DNA of 64,000 nucleotides, taken from positions 367,601,238-367,665,237 of the forward strand of contig NC_085138.1 of the NCBI RefSeq assembly GCF_035046485.1, given 5' to 3'. The notes below the pieces were generated by a model. That model was not told where the DNA came from, made no database searches, and saw only the letters and a list, made by a program, of their open reading frames with translations. This document shows, piece by piece, positions 22,018 to 32,944 of the stretch (the stretch's first letter is position 1; each line of letters starts with the position of its first letter). The DNA is from Aedes albopictus (taxonomy: Eukaryota > Arthropoda > Insecta > Diptera > Culicidae). Position numbers and translations under genes: made by a program.

Positions 22018-22719
22018 TAGAGTGGGTCAAGGTTGTATGGAGAAAATTTAAATTTGATCGCATCTACCTGGAACAAAGCTTATTCAATCTGTATTAGCGT
22101 CAAAAACAACTGTGCAAAATTTGAAAGTGATTGGTTGTGTCTCCGTATTCCGCATTGCGATTGAAATTTGTGTAGAAGTTAGTATGGGAAAATGTACTTT
22201 TTTGCATTTTATTCATAAGTTGAATTCTCTTGTCTAATATCATGAACCTAATGACGTTAAAGTATAGCCTAGGATATGCTGAAAAACTTTGCCGAAGACC
22301 GCAAAGTGATCCGACGTTTGTGAAAAAAGTTATTCGCTTGGTAACTTAGGCCAAAAATTGAGATTTTATTATTGATGTTATTCCTTTACATGTTAAATGT
22401 TAAGCACCACCGGGCAATCTGAATGTTATAACTTTTTTCACAAGTGTCGGATCACTTTGCGGTCTTCGGCAAAGTTTTTCGGTATATCCTAGGCTATACT
22501 TTAACATCATTAGTTGGATCGCTTTAGACAAAAAAAATCAATTTAGGAGAAAAATGCAAAAAATCATGTTTTTCCATACTAAATTCCATACAAATTTCAA
22601 TCGTAATGCGGAATACGGGGACGCAACCAATCGCTCCCAAATTTTGCACAGTTGTTTTGGTTGCCAAAAGGAATCGAAAAAGCTTTGTTCCAAAAAATCG
22701 ACTTTGTTGATCCGGTCTA
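22018..22719. mobile_element. 702-bp palindromic MITE inserted in the LINE
   Basis: It is flanked by the perfect 8-bp duplication ACCCGCAT (22010-22017 and 22720-22727) and interrupts the LINE endonuclease region. The ends are inverted (TAGAGTGGGTCAA against TAGACCGGATCAA), and long arms (about 22073-22345 and 22428-22690) pair across a short centre. The 8-bp duplication and TAGAGTGG-type ends suit a hAT-derived non-autonomous element. Frames on both strands here are artefacts of the palindrome. Relatives: 546-690 and 21101-21445. Confidence 0.85.
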
Positions 22720-24253
22720 ACCCGCATACTCCCCGATATATTGAAGGACCGCAGGTTTGGAATCGTAGCGCTGCAGGACAGGATCTATGGTGCGAACGTT
22801 TAGAGGTAATCATACCACCTACCAGAGTTGCGGTAGCACATGTGAGCAGGGAAAAACTATTATAGTAATGGGCGACATGCAGAGGTGCGCGATCGGTTGG
22901 TGGCCGATCGACGAAAGAATTTGCAGGTTGAGAATCAAGGGCTGATTCTTCAACATCAGCACAAAAAAACGAGCACAGCCCTTACTACGGAAGCACTGAT
23001 GATGCCATGTCAAAGATGCATTTTACGCGCAGCTCGAACGTGATTACGACTGCTGCCCAAGCCACGACGTCAAGATCGTCATATGAGACCTAAACACTCA
23101 GGTATGCCAGCAGGAGTAATTCAGACTGCCGATTGGACAGTTCGTTGCTCACCAGCTGACGAACGAAAATGGCCTAAGACTCATTGATTTCGCCGCCTCC
23201 ATTCGTAGCACCTTTTTCCAACACAGCCTCCCTATCGTTACACCTGGAGATCACCACAGCAGACGGAATCTTAAATCGATCACGTTCTAATTTATGGACG
23301 GCACTTCGCCGACATTATCGACGTCAGGACCAACATCGACTCCGACCACTATCTGGTGATGGTCAAACTGCGCCCAAAACTCTCGGTCATCAACAATGTA
23401 CGGTACCGACGACCGCCACGGTACAAGCTAGAGCGACTGAAGTAACCGGATGTCACCTCAGCATACGCGCAGAATCTCGAGGGCGCGTTGCCAGTTCGAT
23501 GAGGCCCCTCTACAGAACTGCTGGAGTACAGTGAAAGCAGCCATCAACAACGAAGCCGAGAGCACCATCGGGTACGTGAAACGGAATCGACGGAACGAAT
23601 GGTTCGACGAAGAGTGCCGAACGGTTTTGGAGGAGAAGAACGCAGCGAGGGCGGTAATGCTGCAGCAAGGGACCCGACAGAACCTGGAACGTTACAAACA
23701 GAAGCGGAAACAGCAGACCCGCCTCTTTCGGGAGAAAAAGCGCCACCTAGAAGAAGCGGAGTGTGAAGAAATGGAACTACTGTGCCGTTCCCAAGAAACA
23801 TGTAAGTTCTATCAGAAGCTCAACGCATCCCGAAATGGCTTCGTGCCACGAGCCGAAATATGCAGGAATAAGGACGGAGGCCTCTTGACGGACGGACGTG
23901 AGGTGATTGAAAGGTTAAAGCAGCACTTCGATCAGCACCTGAACGGCGTGGAGAACGTAGGCACGGGAGCCCACAGCAACGGAAGAAACGACGACGCCAG
24001 TGCAGCGGAGGACGGAAATAAACCAACTCCCACGCTGAGGGAAGTTAAGGATGCCATTCACCAGCTCAAAACCAACAAAGCAGCTAGTAAGGTTGGTATC
24101 GCAGCTGAACTCATAAAGATGGACCCAGAAAAGTTGGCCACCTGTCTGCATCGGCTGATAGTCTGGATCTGGGAAATCGAACAGCTACCGGAGGAGTGGA
24201 AGGAAGGGGTAATCTGCCCCATTCACAAGAAAGGCGACCATTTGGAATGTGAG

Positions 24254-24435
24254 TGGAGCGGACCTGGTGTGATGGTTAGAACACTTGACTATCACGCCGA
24301 GGACCTGGGATCGAATCCCACTCCCGTCAAACTCGCAAAATGTGAGTTCTTCCTTCGGAAGGGAAGTAAAGCGTGGGTCCCGAGATGAACTAGCCTAGGG
24401 CTAAAAATCTCGTTAATACAGATAAAAAAAAAAAA
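24254..24435 (+). mobile_element. tRNA-headed SINE, copy B1, inside the LINE
   Basis: The exact 11-bp duplication TGGAATGTGAG (24243-24253 and 24436-24446) flanks it and shows that it split the RT region of the LINE. The head has a B box (GGATCGAATCCCA) and the tail is an A-run. The frame 23450-24388 reads through into this SINE and should not be taken as one protein. Other copies: 29232-29424 (+) and 63416-63597 (-). Confidence 0.9.
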
Positions 24436-25700
24436 TGGAATGTGAGAACTTCAGGGCGGTCACTATTTTGAATGCTGCCTACATAGCACAGATCATCTTC
24501 CGTCATCTGTCACCTAAAACAAATGAGTTCGTGGGAAGTTATCAAGCCGGCTTCATCGACGGCCGGTCGGTAACGGACCAGATCTTCAACGTACGGCAAA
24601 TCCTTCAGAAATGTCGTGAATACCAGGTCCCAACGCATCACCTGTTCATCGACTTCAAAGCGGCATACGACAGTATTGACCGCGCAGAGCTATGGAGAAT
24701 CATGGACGAAAACGGCTTTCCTGGGAAGCTGACTAGACTGATTAAAGCAACGATGGACGGTGTGCAAAACTGGGAAAGGGTTTCGGGTGAACTATCTAGT
24801 TCATTCGAATCTCGCCGGGGACTGCGACAATGTGATGGACTCTCATACTTACTCTTCAACATCGCTCTGGAAGGTGTGATGCGACGAGCCGGGCTCAACA
24901 GCCGGGGAACGATTTTCACAAAATCCGGTCAATTTGTCTGCTTTGCGGACGACATGGACATTATTGCCAGAACATTTGGAACGGTGGCAGAGCTGTACAC
25001 CCGCCTGAAACGCGAAGCAGCAAAGGTCGGACTGGTGGTGAATGCCTCAAAAACAAAGTACATGCTGGTAGGCGGAACCGAACACGATCGGATCCGTCTG
25101 GGTAGTAATGTTACGATGGACGGGGATAGTTTCGAGATTGTGGATTAATTCGTGTACCTCAGATCCTTACTGACGGCTGATAACAACGTGAGTCATGAAA
25201 TTCGGAGGCACATCATCAGCGGAAGTCGGGCCTACTACGGGCTCCAGAAGAAACTGCGGTCGAAAAAAATTCACCCACGCACCAAATGCACTATGTACAA
25301 AACGCTAATAAGACCGGTGGTCCTCTACGAACACGAGACATTGATCATGCTCGAGGAGGACCTCGGAGATTTCGAGCGACGCGTGCTAAGGACGATCTTC
25401 AGCGGCGTGCATGAGAACGGTGTGTGGCGGCGAAGGATGAACCACGAACATCCGACCGAAAGGTGACTAAAGCTAGACGGATATAGTGTGCACTGTGCAG
25501 GGTGTGTTGCAAGAATGCCGGACAACAACCCTGTATAGTTGGTGTTAGCAAACCATCCGGTTGATACAAGAAGACGTGGAGCACAGAGAGTACGATGGGC
25601 GGACCAGGTGGAGCGTGATCTGGCAAGCATTAGTCGTGACCGACAATGGAAAGCTGCAACTGCAAAACGAGTACAGTATGCGGCAGGAAAAAATGCGAAA

Positions 25701-25942
25701 GTGTTTTTCAACTTCAAACCTCATTTTCGTCCATTTGACATTAACCAATCTATGTTTCAACGTTCCATGATCTATAATAGGCTAGTTTTCTGAAAAGTTA
25801 ATTAAAAATTTTCCCATTTTGGTCACTAACCTCTACAGGGCGGCGCCTGAAGCTGAAGGCAATTAGAATTTTCAAACCGCAGAAAAGTACACAGGTCGTT
25901 AAATTTCGTATCCGATAAAACAAAATTTTTGATTTTCTCTAC
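25701..25942. other. spacer after the LINE
   Basis: The LINE similarity stops near 25690 without the A-rich tail seen in the related copy at 63073-63229, so the 3' end here was lost or rearranged. Nothing else was recognised. Confidence 0.4.
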
Positions 25943-25955
25943 AATATCATCAAAT

Positions 25956-26241
25956 CCTCCTCTCTCCTCTTCTTGGCGTAACGTCCTCACTGGGACAAAG
26001 CCTGCTTCTCAGCTTAGTGTTCAATGAGCATTTCCACAGTTTTTAACTGAGAGCTTCCTCTGTCAAAGACCATTTTGCATGTGTATATCGTGTGGCAGGC
26101 ACGAAGATACTCTATGCCCAAGGAAGTCAAGGAAATTTCCTTTTACGAAAAGATCCTGGACCGACCGGGAATCGAACCCGTCACCCTCAGCATGGTCATG
26201 CTGAATACCCATGCGTTTACCGCCTCGGCTATATGGTCCCT
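25956..26241 (-). mobile_element. Feilai-type SINE, minus strand
   Basis: A 13-bp exact duplication AATATCATCAAAT (25943-25955 and 26242-26254) flanks it. Read on the minus strand, the tRNA-like head has an A box near TAGCCGAGGCGG and a B box GGGTTCGATTCCC. The body includes TTGGGCATAGAGTATCTTCG, and the element ends in a short GAAGA-rich tail. This is the pattern of Feilai, a SINE described from Aedes aegypti. Both plus-strand frames here are antisense artefacts. Confidence 0.88.
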
Positions 26242-26254
26242 AATATCATCAAAT

Positions 26255-26850
26255 ATATGTACTTATTTCATCTAGTATGTGAAACTACATGGCTCTGGAT
26301 CAGTGTGGTCTGGTTGTTTATCGAATTTAAGCTTATTTTTTTACTGTTATAATCATTTCGTTTAATGACCATTGGGCGCGCAGTTTATTGATACCCGCTT
26401 ATTAGGCCTACATTAACACATGTTAAACATCAAATATGTTCATTTTTATTTTTCAGTGCTAGAGTATAGACATTGACTGATACCTGTCATGAAAAAATAG
26501 TCATATATATCCCATATTTAGCGTGTAATAGTGCCTTGAACTTTTCGCATTTTTTCCTGCCGCACCCTGTATTATGGCGACAAATTGTTGTTCAGTGTTC
26601 AGTGTTCAGAATTTGATGTTGAAATAAATAAATGAAAACCTCATCGTGTACAACAAGCAGGGAATGGGGTGTTTTTAATCATTGATTAACACGCGTCCTT
26701 AAAAAATGAGAATGTTTGATGCTTTCCATTTGAGATAGAACATTAGAAAACAGGCAGTTTACTTTGAGTTAGAACTTTCAAAACCCCTTCGAAACTCTGA
26801 AATCGGATCTCCAAACAAAATAGTGTAACCAATATTTCCCGACACATCTG
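26255..26850. other. AT-rich non-coding spacer
   Basis: A short GTGTTCA triplication near 26593-26609 was noticed. No gene or element ends were recognised. Confidence 0.4.
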
Positions 26851-28735
26851 CCCCGTTGGTTGATCGATACAGTTTTACGAACATTCAACCTCTCCTCTAC
26901 GTTGTTTAGTGTAGGACTAAGGAACAAACAACGATCGCTATCTAAACTGACCGAAACATTTCGGCACGACCCAAAACATATTTTCGAGGATCGGGTATTG
27001 TATTCCGTTCACTCAGCGCGCACCGGTCGATCACCATGTGCACTGGTATGCGTGAGTGAGTGACACCGAACTCTTCTAACGTGGCACCAGCCCGGGTGTT
27101 TGATGGTAAAATCTCGGACCAAGCCTTGGATTTCGTCCTCTCCTCCATACGACGATTGTTTCGCGATTTTTCTTCCTTCTTTCACTATTTTCTGATTCGG
27201 TAGATGATAGAAAAAAAAAAAAATATTCACCTTTCTATCGTCATCCAAATCGAACAATTGTCATCCGCACGATCGGAACACAATTAAAGGTCCGATTGTG
27301 GTCCATTTTCCGTAGAAAAGCATGCGTTTTTTATTGCTCGGAAAGATTTCGACAAAACAGGATTCCTGATGATGGTCAGCTTAGGGAAGTAAGCTGCAAA
27401 GATGATCGATAAATTATTGATGTCGTCCTGGGTGCGAGGATCCGGTTTTCTTCTTCGAGGTAAAACCTCGCAAACAAGCTCGACATATGGGTCCTCGTTT
27501 TCGGATGGTCAGTGTCAGTCGAGAATTCTTTATGTGCGGGATTTAAAGGGACTCCGAGTCCAAGAGGACGGCTGCGCTTTTGTGATTTGCTGGCGAAATT
27601 TGATAGAGAGAATGAAGAGAACAAATGTGAATCACAATTCACCTGGCGACCGTTATAAAGACGGCTTCGGGCAGCGACAGTTGGACAATGTCTAGTCAGA
27701 ATCGATCCAACAAGGAACAGGGAAATTTACCGAAAGTCTCGTAGGGTCATATAAAGGCGGATCGAAATTGAAACATTGTTATTTTTTATGACGATGACAA
27801 ATATGTCAAACGACGACGGACAACCGATTACCTAATCCTTTTTGTCCAGACCTTGAACCTATTTAGGGGCAGAACGCATCGGGGTCATTGATAATAACTT
27901 AGGTTGACATTACCGAAGGTCGGTAGGCCGGTGAGAAAAGCAAACATCCAGTATAGATGTGCTAAAAAGTAAAAGTTAAAACAGTTAGACGGGTTTTACG
28001 ACTTCTTCGTGCTAATCCTTTTGGTTCGTTTTTGTCTGTCCATTTACTAATCAGGATTTTACGGCACGATTAGGGCAATCGAGAACATGTAACCTTGTGT
28101 GAGGTACAGAAGGTAGCCCAGTGTACCCGGAATATCAGCTCAATGGAGACAATTAACCGATACCGCTAGATGGGGTTCGACTTTTGGTTCCTCCTTTTTT
28201 TTTCTGGGTTGTCATTTTTATGACGCATGCATCAAGGCAAAACAAACATAGAGGAGGTAGGGTTCAGGTTAAAATGGTTCTGATTGTAAAAAAATCAGTT
28301 CTCAGAGAACCTTCGGATGATTACGGAGACTTGGACTCGTGCTGCGCCGATGGCGGCAAGAAAAGCAAAAGTTACTGCTACCCGGAAAGTGAAAAGATTA
28401 TTTGTTATAGCATGCTAGAAGAGCTATGGTCTTTGGTGAAACATTAAAGAAAGAGTATTTAAAAACAATTCAGAAATTTACATGATTTTATGACTGAATT
28501 TCCCGTAACTAACATTTTTATCACGATTTGTCGCGTAAACTGAGCAATTTTTAAATCAAAGTCAAAACTAATTACAAACAGTGGTGTCTTCGAGGTTACT
28601 CCAAGTTACTCACTGAGAAGCCAGCATTCAGATCAAACAAATTTTATTTAAACTCCCAATATGAGCGCCCTCGAAAATATAAGAAGAATAGCCTATGTTT
28701 TTTTAAATTATTTTTTGTGTTTCCATACATGTAAG
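26851..28735. promoter_or_regulatory. unique GC-richer region, candidate regulatory DNA
   Basis: About 1.6 kb (26850-28450) of non-repetitive sequence followed by AT-rich spacer. Frames up to 97 codons occur on both strands, and one at 28184-28447 (87 codons) ends in a K/S/C-rich segment with no recognisable domain and no splice support. I call this non-coding. It could hold enhancers or a short exon of a gene outside the window. Confidence 0.35.
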
Positions 28736-28843
28736 AAAAAACCTTCTCAGCGAAATTGGGAATGTTGAGAAAATTCGTAAAGAAAAGTCGGAAAAACTAT
28801 ACCCGAATTCACGGAAAATTTTCAAAAAATGCGAGTTTGAGCA
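28736..28843 (-). repeat. inverted partner of the 29.9-30.6-kb tandem repeat
   Basis: CGTAAAGAAAAGTCGGAAAAAC here is the reverse complement of the GTTTTTCCGGCTTTTCTTTACG motif that opens each unit at 29948-30650. The segment ends at the insertion site of the TA-flanked element. Confidence 0.6.
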
Positions 28844-28845
28844 TA

Positions 28846-29945
28846 CAGGGAATAGACAAAATGATCGGGACAAGCACAATTTTCACATCTCAAAAAATTT
28901 TCAAGTAGCTGTAACTTTCGAAAACTGCATCAAATATTCTCAAATTTTTACTGTAAGTTTATCAACTATTTGTGTATCAGTGGACGAAATTTGGAAAAGA
29001 TCGAACTAACCTGCACGAAGTTATTAAGATTCTAGAAAAAGGTATAATTATCCGATAGCCAACTTTGAACTGTTATATCTTCGGATTCAATGAACCGAAT
29101 GCAATGATATTTTAACCATTTATGGCTCATATAATGAGCTTTGAAAAACTTTTGGCTTAACTTAAAATTCTTTTTTTTTCTCAAAAAACACCAAATTTTC
29201 ATAAATTTTAACATTGTTTCAAAATTCAAGAAAGTGGAGCGGACCTGGTGTGATGGTTAGAACACTTGACTATCACGCCGAGGACCTGGGATCGAATCCC
29301 ACTCCCGACAAACTCACAAAATGTGAGTTCTTCCTTCGGAAGGGAAGTAAAACGTGGGTCCCGAGATGAACTAGCCTAGGGCTAAAAATCTCGTTAATAC
29401 AGAAAGAAAAAAAAAAGAAGAAAAAAAATTCAAGATGCTAATAATAGTTCATTTGAATTCCCTCTGATTGTCTTGAATACAGATATGTTTTGAATTAGAG
29501 TAACAACATAGCCGGTAATTCATTGAAAAAGTAAAGGGATGCATATTAAAAATAGACCAATGTACTAAAAAATCAGAAATTTTATTAATTCGCTATAACT
29601 TTTTCTCTTGTTAATAATTTCAAGTTGAGGCGAACGTTTTCCAAAGCACATTATATAAGTCATAAATGGACAAAAAATTTCATTTCATCGGTTCGTTAAA
29701 TCCGGAGATATAACAGCTTTAAGTTGGTTATCGGATAATTCTACCTTTTTCTTAAACGCTTATAATTTCGTTCGTGCAGAATAGCTCGATCTTTTTCAAA
29801 TTTTGTCCACTGACACACAACTAGCTGATCAACTTATATTGAAAATTTTAGAATGTTTGATGCATATTTCGAAAAGTTACAGCTAGATGGACATTTTTTG
29901 AGAAGTGAAAATTTTGCCTGTCCCGATCATTTTGTCTATCCCCTG
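28846..29945. mobile_element. TA-flanked Tc1/mariner-type element with long inverted arms
   Basis: It starts CAGGGAATAGACAAAATGAT and ends in the inverted form CAGGGGATAGACAAAATGAT. Arms of more than 300 bp (28846-29170 and about 29610-29945) match imperfectly along their length. TA dinucleotides flank it (28844-28845 and 29946-29947). A related unoccupied site GAGTTTGAG.TA..TTTTTCCGG exists at about 30232-30252. No transposase frame is present. A SINE (29232-29424) lies inside the spacer. A half copy of a related family starts at 37964. Confidence 0.8.
29232..29424 (+). mobile_element. tRNA-headed SINE, copy B2
   Basis: It is nearly identical to copy B1 at 24254-24435 over the head and body, with a longer A/G tail. 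An exact 11-bp duplication AAAATTCAAGA (29221-29231 and 29425-29435) flanks it. It inserted into the loop of the 28.8-29.9-kb element, so it is younger than that element. Confidence 0.9.
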
Positions 29946-29947
29946 TA

Positions 29948-30650
29948 ATTTTTCCGGCTTTTCTTTATGAACTTTCTCAAATGTAGAAAATTTTGCTGGA
30001 AGCTTTTTTCACTTCATATTTTTTGGACACCTGAGAAAATTGGCTATAATTTTCTAAAAAAAACTTTGTTTCTACGATGCTTCGTTCTTGAGTAATGATT
30101 TCTCAAAAAAGGCTTATATGGCACATTTGGACATTTTCAAAAAAATTGGCCATAACTCAAAAACGAAAAAAAGTGCATTCCAAAAATTTCAGCGAAAAAA
30201 CCTTCTCAAAAAAATTATTTTTTTATTTTCCGCGAGTTTGAGTATAGTTTTTCCGGCTTTTCTATAAGAAGTTTCTCAACTGTGAAAATTTTGAGGAAAC
30301 CTTTTTCCACTTGATATTTTTTTTTATTCCAGAGAAAATTTGCTTTCATTTTCATTAAAAAACTTTGTTTCTACATAACTTAAAAACGATAAAAATACAT
30401 TCCAAATATTCCAGCAATAAAAGTTTATAAAATAACCTTCTCAAAAATATTTTTTTGAAATTTTTCCTCGGGTTCGGACATAGTTTTTCCGGCTTTTCTT
30501 TACGAATTTTCTCAACTGAGTTTTGTGGAAAGCTTCTTCCAGTTCATTTTTTTGATTCCTGAAAAAATTGCTTTCATTTTCTAAAAAAAAACTTTGTTTC
30601 TACGATGCTTCGTTCTTGAGTTATGAATTTTTCAAAGTAAGTAGTGTCAG
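29948..30650 (+). repeat. three diverged tandem units, about 240-300 bp each
   Basis: Units begin with TTTTTCCGGCTTTTCT near 29949, 30245 and 30488. Each continues through CTCAA...TTTT...TTCCA/CTTC and AACTTTGTTTCTACGATGCTTCG. Divergence is high. The array was cut on its left by the TA-flanked element. Confidence 0.65.
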
Positions 30651-30890
30651 GGGAAAAAAGTTTTCCGGGAAAATAGGCGACCCTGTATTTTTCTCAATTG
30701 AGCCCTGCCTGTGGAAAATGTTTCATGAAAATCTGAGACCCTTTGGCCCAAACCCTTACGGTAATAAAAATAAATCCCCATCTACTTAATGGAACGTGGG
30801 TAACGGGAAGGGTATACCTAAGACCCCTCCTTTGGATACGAGCTTGGTGCCTTCATTTTACTTCTAATTGTTCTGCTCTCCCATATAGAA
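30651..30890. other. non-coding spacer
   Basis: No feature was recognised. A 73-codon frame here has no supporting similarity. Confidence 0.4.
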
Positions 30891-31320
30891 GTTTTTGGAA
30901 GTTTTTAAAATGATTTTTTTGGAGAATTTTCTGGAAGAACTTTGATATTCTCAAAAAATCGCCGAAAGCATTTCTGAAAGAATTTGTGGATGATTTCCTG
31001 AAAAAATCTTGTATGGATTCCTGCATAATTTATGGAGGTTTATTCAAGCAAACCCATGGCAGCTTTTACAGTGAAGTTCTAAAGGATCAGCTACAGAACT
31101 TTCCAAAGAAATCCGTGGAAGACTTTCCGAAAGAAATTCCTGAAAATTTTTCTATTGGAATCCGTGTCTACTCCCTCAGAAATTCTTACAAAGGTTCCTT
31201 TAGTAGGATCATTTTCATTTTATTTTTTTTTAGATTTCTTCAACAATTTCCCATGAGATTACTCCACAAAGTTGTCTACGAAGTCCAAGTCCAAGGATTG
31301 GATTTCTTCCAAAACTAATT
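30891..31320. repeat. 12-bp repeat block, sense then antisense
   Basis: GGAATTTCTGAA-type units run on the + strand to about 31150. The complementary form (AGAAATTCTT, AGATTTCTTC) follows to about 31310. The 110-codon frame at 30986-31318 is a product of the repeat. Confidence 0.65.
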
Positions 31321-31369
31321 TGTGGAACTCAAAAAGTACTCCAGGATGTTAGTCTTGACCCTCCTTTGA

Positions 31370-31440
31370 CATTAGGTTCATTTTTTATCCAAACCGTACA
31401 CTGCGTCAGCGAGCTGCTCCCAACGTGATGCAAAATGAAG
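31370..31440 (+). repeat. dispersed fragment shared with 9.42-9.49 kb
   Basis: CCGTACACTGCGTCAGCGAG followed by CTGCTCCCAACGT closely matches 9437-9475. It is a short piece of an unidentified dispersed repeat. Confidence 0.6.
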
Positions 31441-31451
31441 GTTAAAATGTA

Positions 31452-31895
31452 CAGGTCGGACTCGATTATCCAGGTGACTCCGAAAAAAACATCACCCCGG
31501 ATAATCGAATTTCCGGATAATCGAGCCATACTTTTTTTAATTTTATTTTTAGGATTTGTCAATCAAAAACAGTTCGATAAACAAAAAAGCAAGCTTGTAT
31601 GATGGTATAGTCCTTAAACTTAACGGCTGGCATGATTATAACCATATTTGTTGAGAATGGAATTTTAGCCGAAAAAGCTGCATAATAAAAATAATTCTCA
31701 AATAGGCTGAATTTAATTTATGGGTATTGTATTTGACATTTGCTACATCTTTTGACATATTGCCATTTAAAATTGTGCGAACAAAACGAAAAATGATTTG
31801 GTCTCCGGATAATCGAGTTATTTTTACCGGATAATCGAGCCCCGGATAATCGGGCCCTCGGTTAATTGAACCCCCGGATAATCGAGTCCGGCCTG
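31452..31895. mobile_element. TA-flanked pogo/Tigger-like MITE, 444 bp
   Basis: The inverted ends are CAGGTCGGACTCGATTATCC and CAGGCCGGACTCGATTATCC, with TA on both sides (31450-31451 and 31896-31897). The motif CGGATAATCGAG recurs several times near both ends, which is typical of transposase-binding repeats in pogo/Tigger relatives. No transposase frame is present. Confidence 0.8.
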
Positions 31896-31927
31896 TATCA
31901 AGATTTGTTGCAAAAACTCTTCCTACG

Positions 31928-32940
31928 TTTTTTGCCTTTCTTGTACACCAAGTATACTGGAAAGGCTATATGTTCACTCAAAAAACGATTTTTCGAAAAA
32001 GGCTCGGAGCATATACCAATCAACTCATTTCGACGAATTGAGATGAAGTCTGTATGTATGTGTGTATGTATGTATGTCTGTGCGCAAAATAAGTTCACTC
32101 ACTCTTAAGGCACTTCCCATTGATTTTTTTGGTCCGGATCGGTCAAGGCGTTCCGGAGTTATGAACTGGCCATATATAAGACTGAACTCAAACTGCTGCC
32201 ATTTTTGTAACCTTTGGCATGGTTGACGAATTTTGTGCGGGAATCATTACTGGAGACCAAATATTACACGATGTCGGTCCAAAAATGGCGACTAGAATAT
32301 CCAGTCTAAAATCCAATATGGCGGCTCCAAATTCAAGATGGCAGCTTTTTAATGGTGTTTTAGGCTGTAAAACCATTCAATATGAATATATTTGATATAG
32401 GGAAGATGTCTAGACTTCAAAAATGGCGACCAAAATATTCTAGATGGCGGTCTAAAATTCAAGGTGACGGCTCCAAATTCAAGATAGCTTCCGTTTATTG
32501 GAGTTTTAGGCCCTAAAACCATGCAATATAGAATGGTATAGGGAGGATTTCCGGAGTCCAAAAATAGCAATCAGAATAACCAAGATGGCGGTCCAACATC
32601 CAATATGGCGGCTGTTTATTGGAGTTTTAGGCTCTAAACCCATTCAATTAGGGTATATCTGGAATGGGGAAGAAGTTTGGAGTGCAAGGCTAGCGACCAG
32701 CATTTCAAAGATGGCGGACTTAAATTCAAAATGGCGGCTCAAAATTCATGATGGCGTTTTTTTTTAAGTTTAAGGCTCAAATTTCAAAAGCGATAAACGA
32801 TGTGATTTCTGGTGCCATGAAATGGATTTTTGCTAAACGTATGAAAGTACGATATTCATCAACATGTCCTTGAGTTTTGTTAGAATGCGATTTCGATGGC
32901 ACGAGAAAGACACCATCACCGCTAGATGGATTAATTAGAA
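31928..32940 (+). mobile_element. composite repeat 1: shared ends, AAGATGGCGG tandem array
   Basis: The left ~180 bp (TGCCTTTCTTGTACACC, then ACTGGAAAGGCTATATGTTC, then a TATG/TGTG run) and the right ~40 bp (GAGAAAGACACCATCACCGC, then TAGATGGATTAATT) match the ends of the element at 52311-54465. Both ends carry TGCCTTTCTYGT-like sequence in inverted orientation. Between them is a different tandem array (32255-32780). No protein is encoded. The class is unknown. Confidence 0.65.
32255..32780 (+). repeat. tandem array, about 120-145-bp units rich in AAGATGGCGG
   Basis: The landmark TTTTAGGCYCTAAAACCATT recurs at about 32357, 32502, 32623 and 32766, giving periods of about 145, 121 and 143 bp. 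Each unit contains several ATGGCGGC/T motifs, which resemble the YY1/Pho core (GCCAT). Whether any factor binds is unknown. Confidence 0.7.
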
Positions 32941-32944
32941 GTTT

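Larger units (their letters stand above)
21730..25700 (+). pseudogene. decayed non-LTR retrotransposon (endonuclease + reverse transcriptase)
   Basis: Pieces of one LINE protein can be followed on the + strand with frameshifts and stops. An APE-type endonuclease start lies near 21950 and resumes near 22730 after a 702-bp MITE. The catalytic-type SDH.LV motif is encoded near 23347. The linker and N-terminal RT run through 23534-24253 (KEGVICPIHKKGD). After a SINE, RT blocks follow at 24436-25148, including FIDFKAAYDSID, GLRQCDGLS (the family usually has GLRQGDGLS) and CFADDMDI, which contains the FADD catalytic box. A stop at 25146 is followed by the YKTLIRPVVLY thumb region and a TRRRGAQRVRW tail near 25570. 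The element cannot be active. The clade (RTE-like or a relative) is not settled by eye. Confidence 0.85.

Noticed and set aside
23450..24388. 312-codon frame taken as one protein
   Set aside because: The last ~45 codons are SINE sequence after an 11-bp duplication, so only the first part is LINE-derived.
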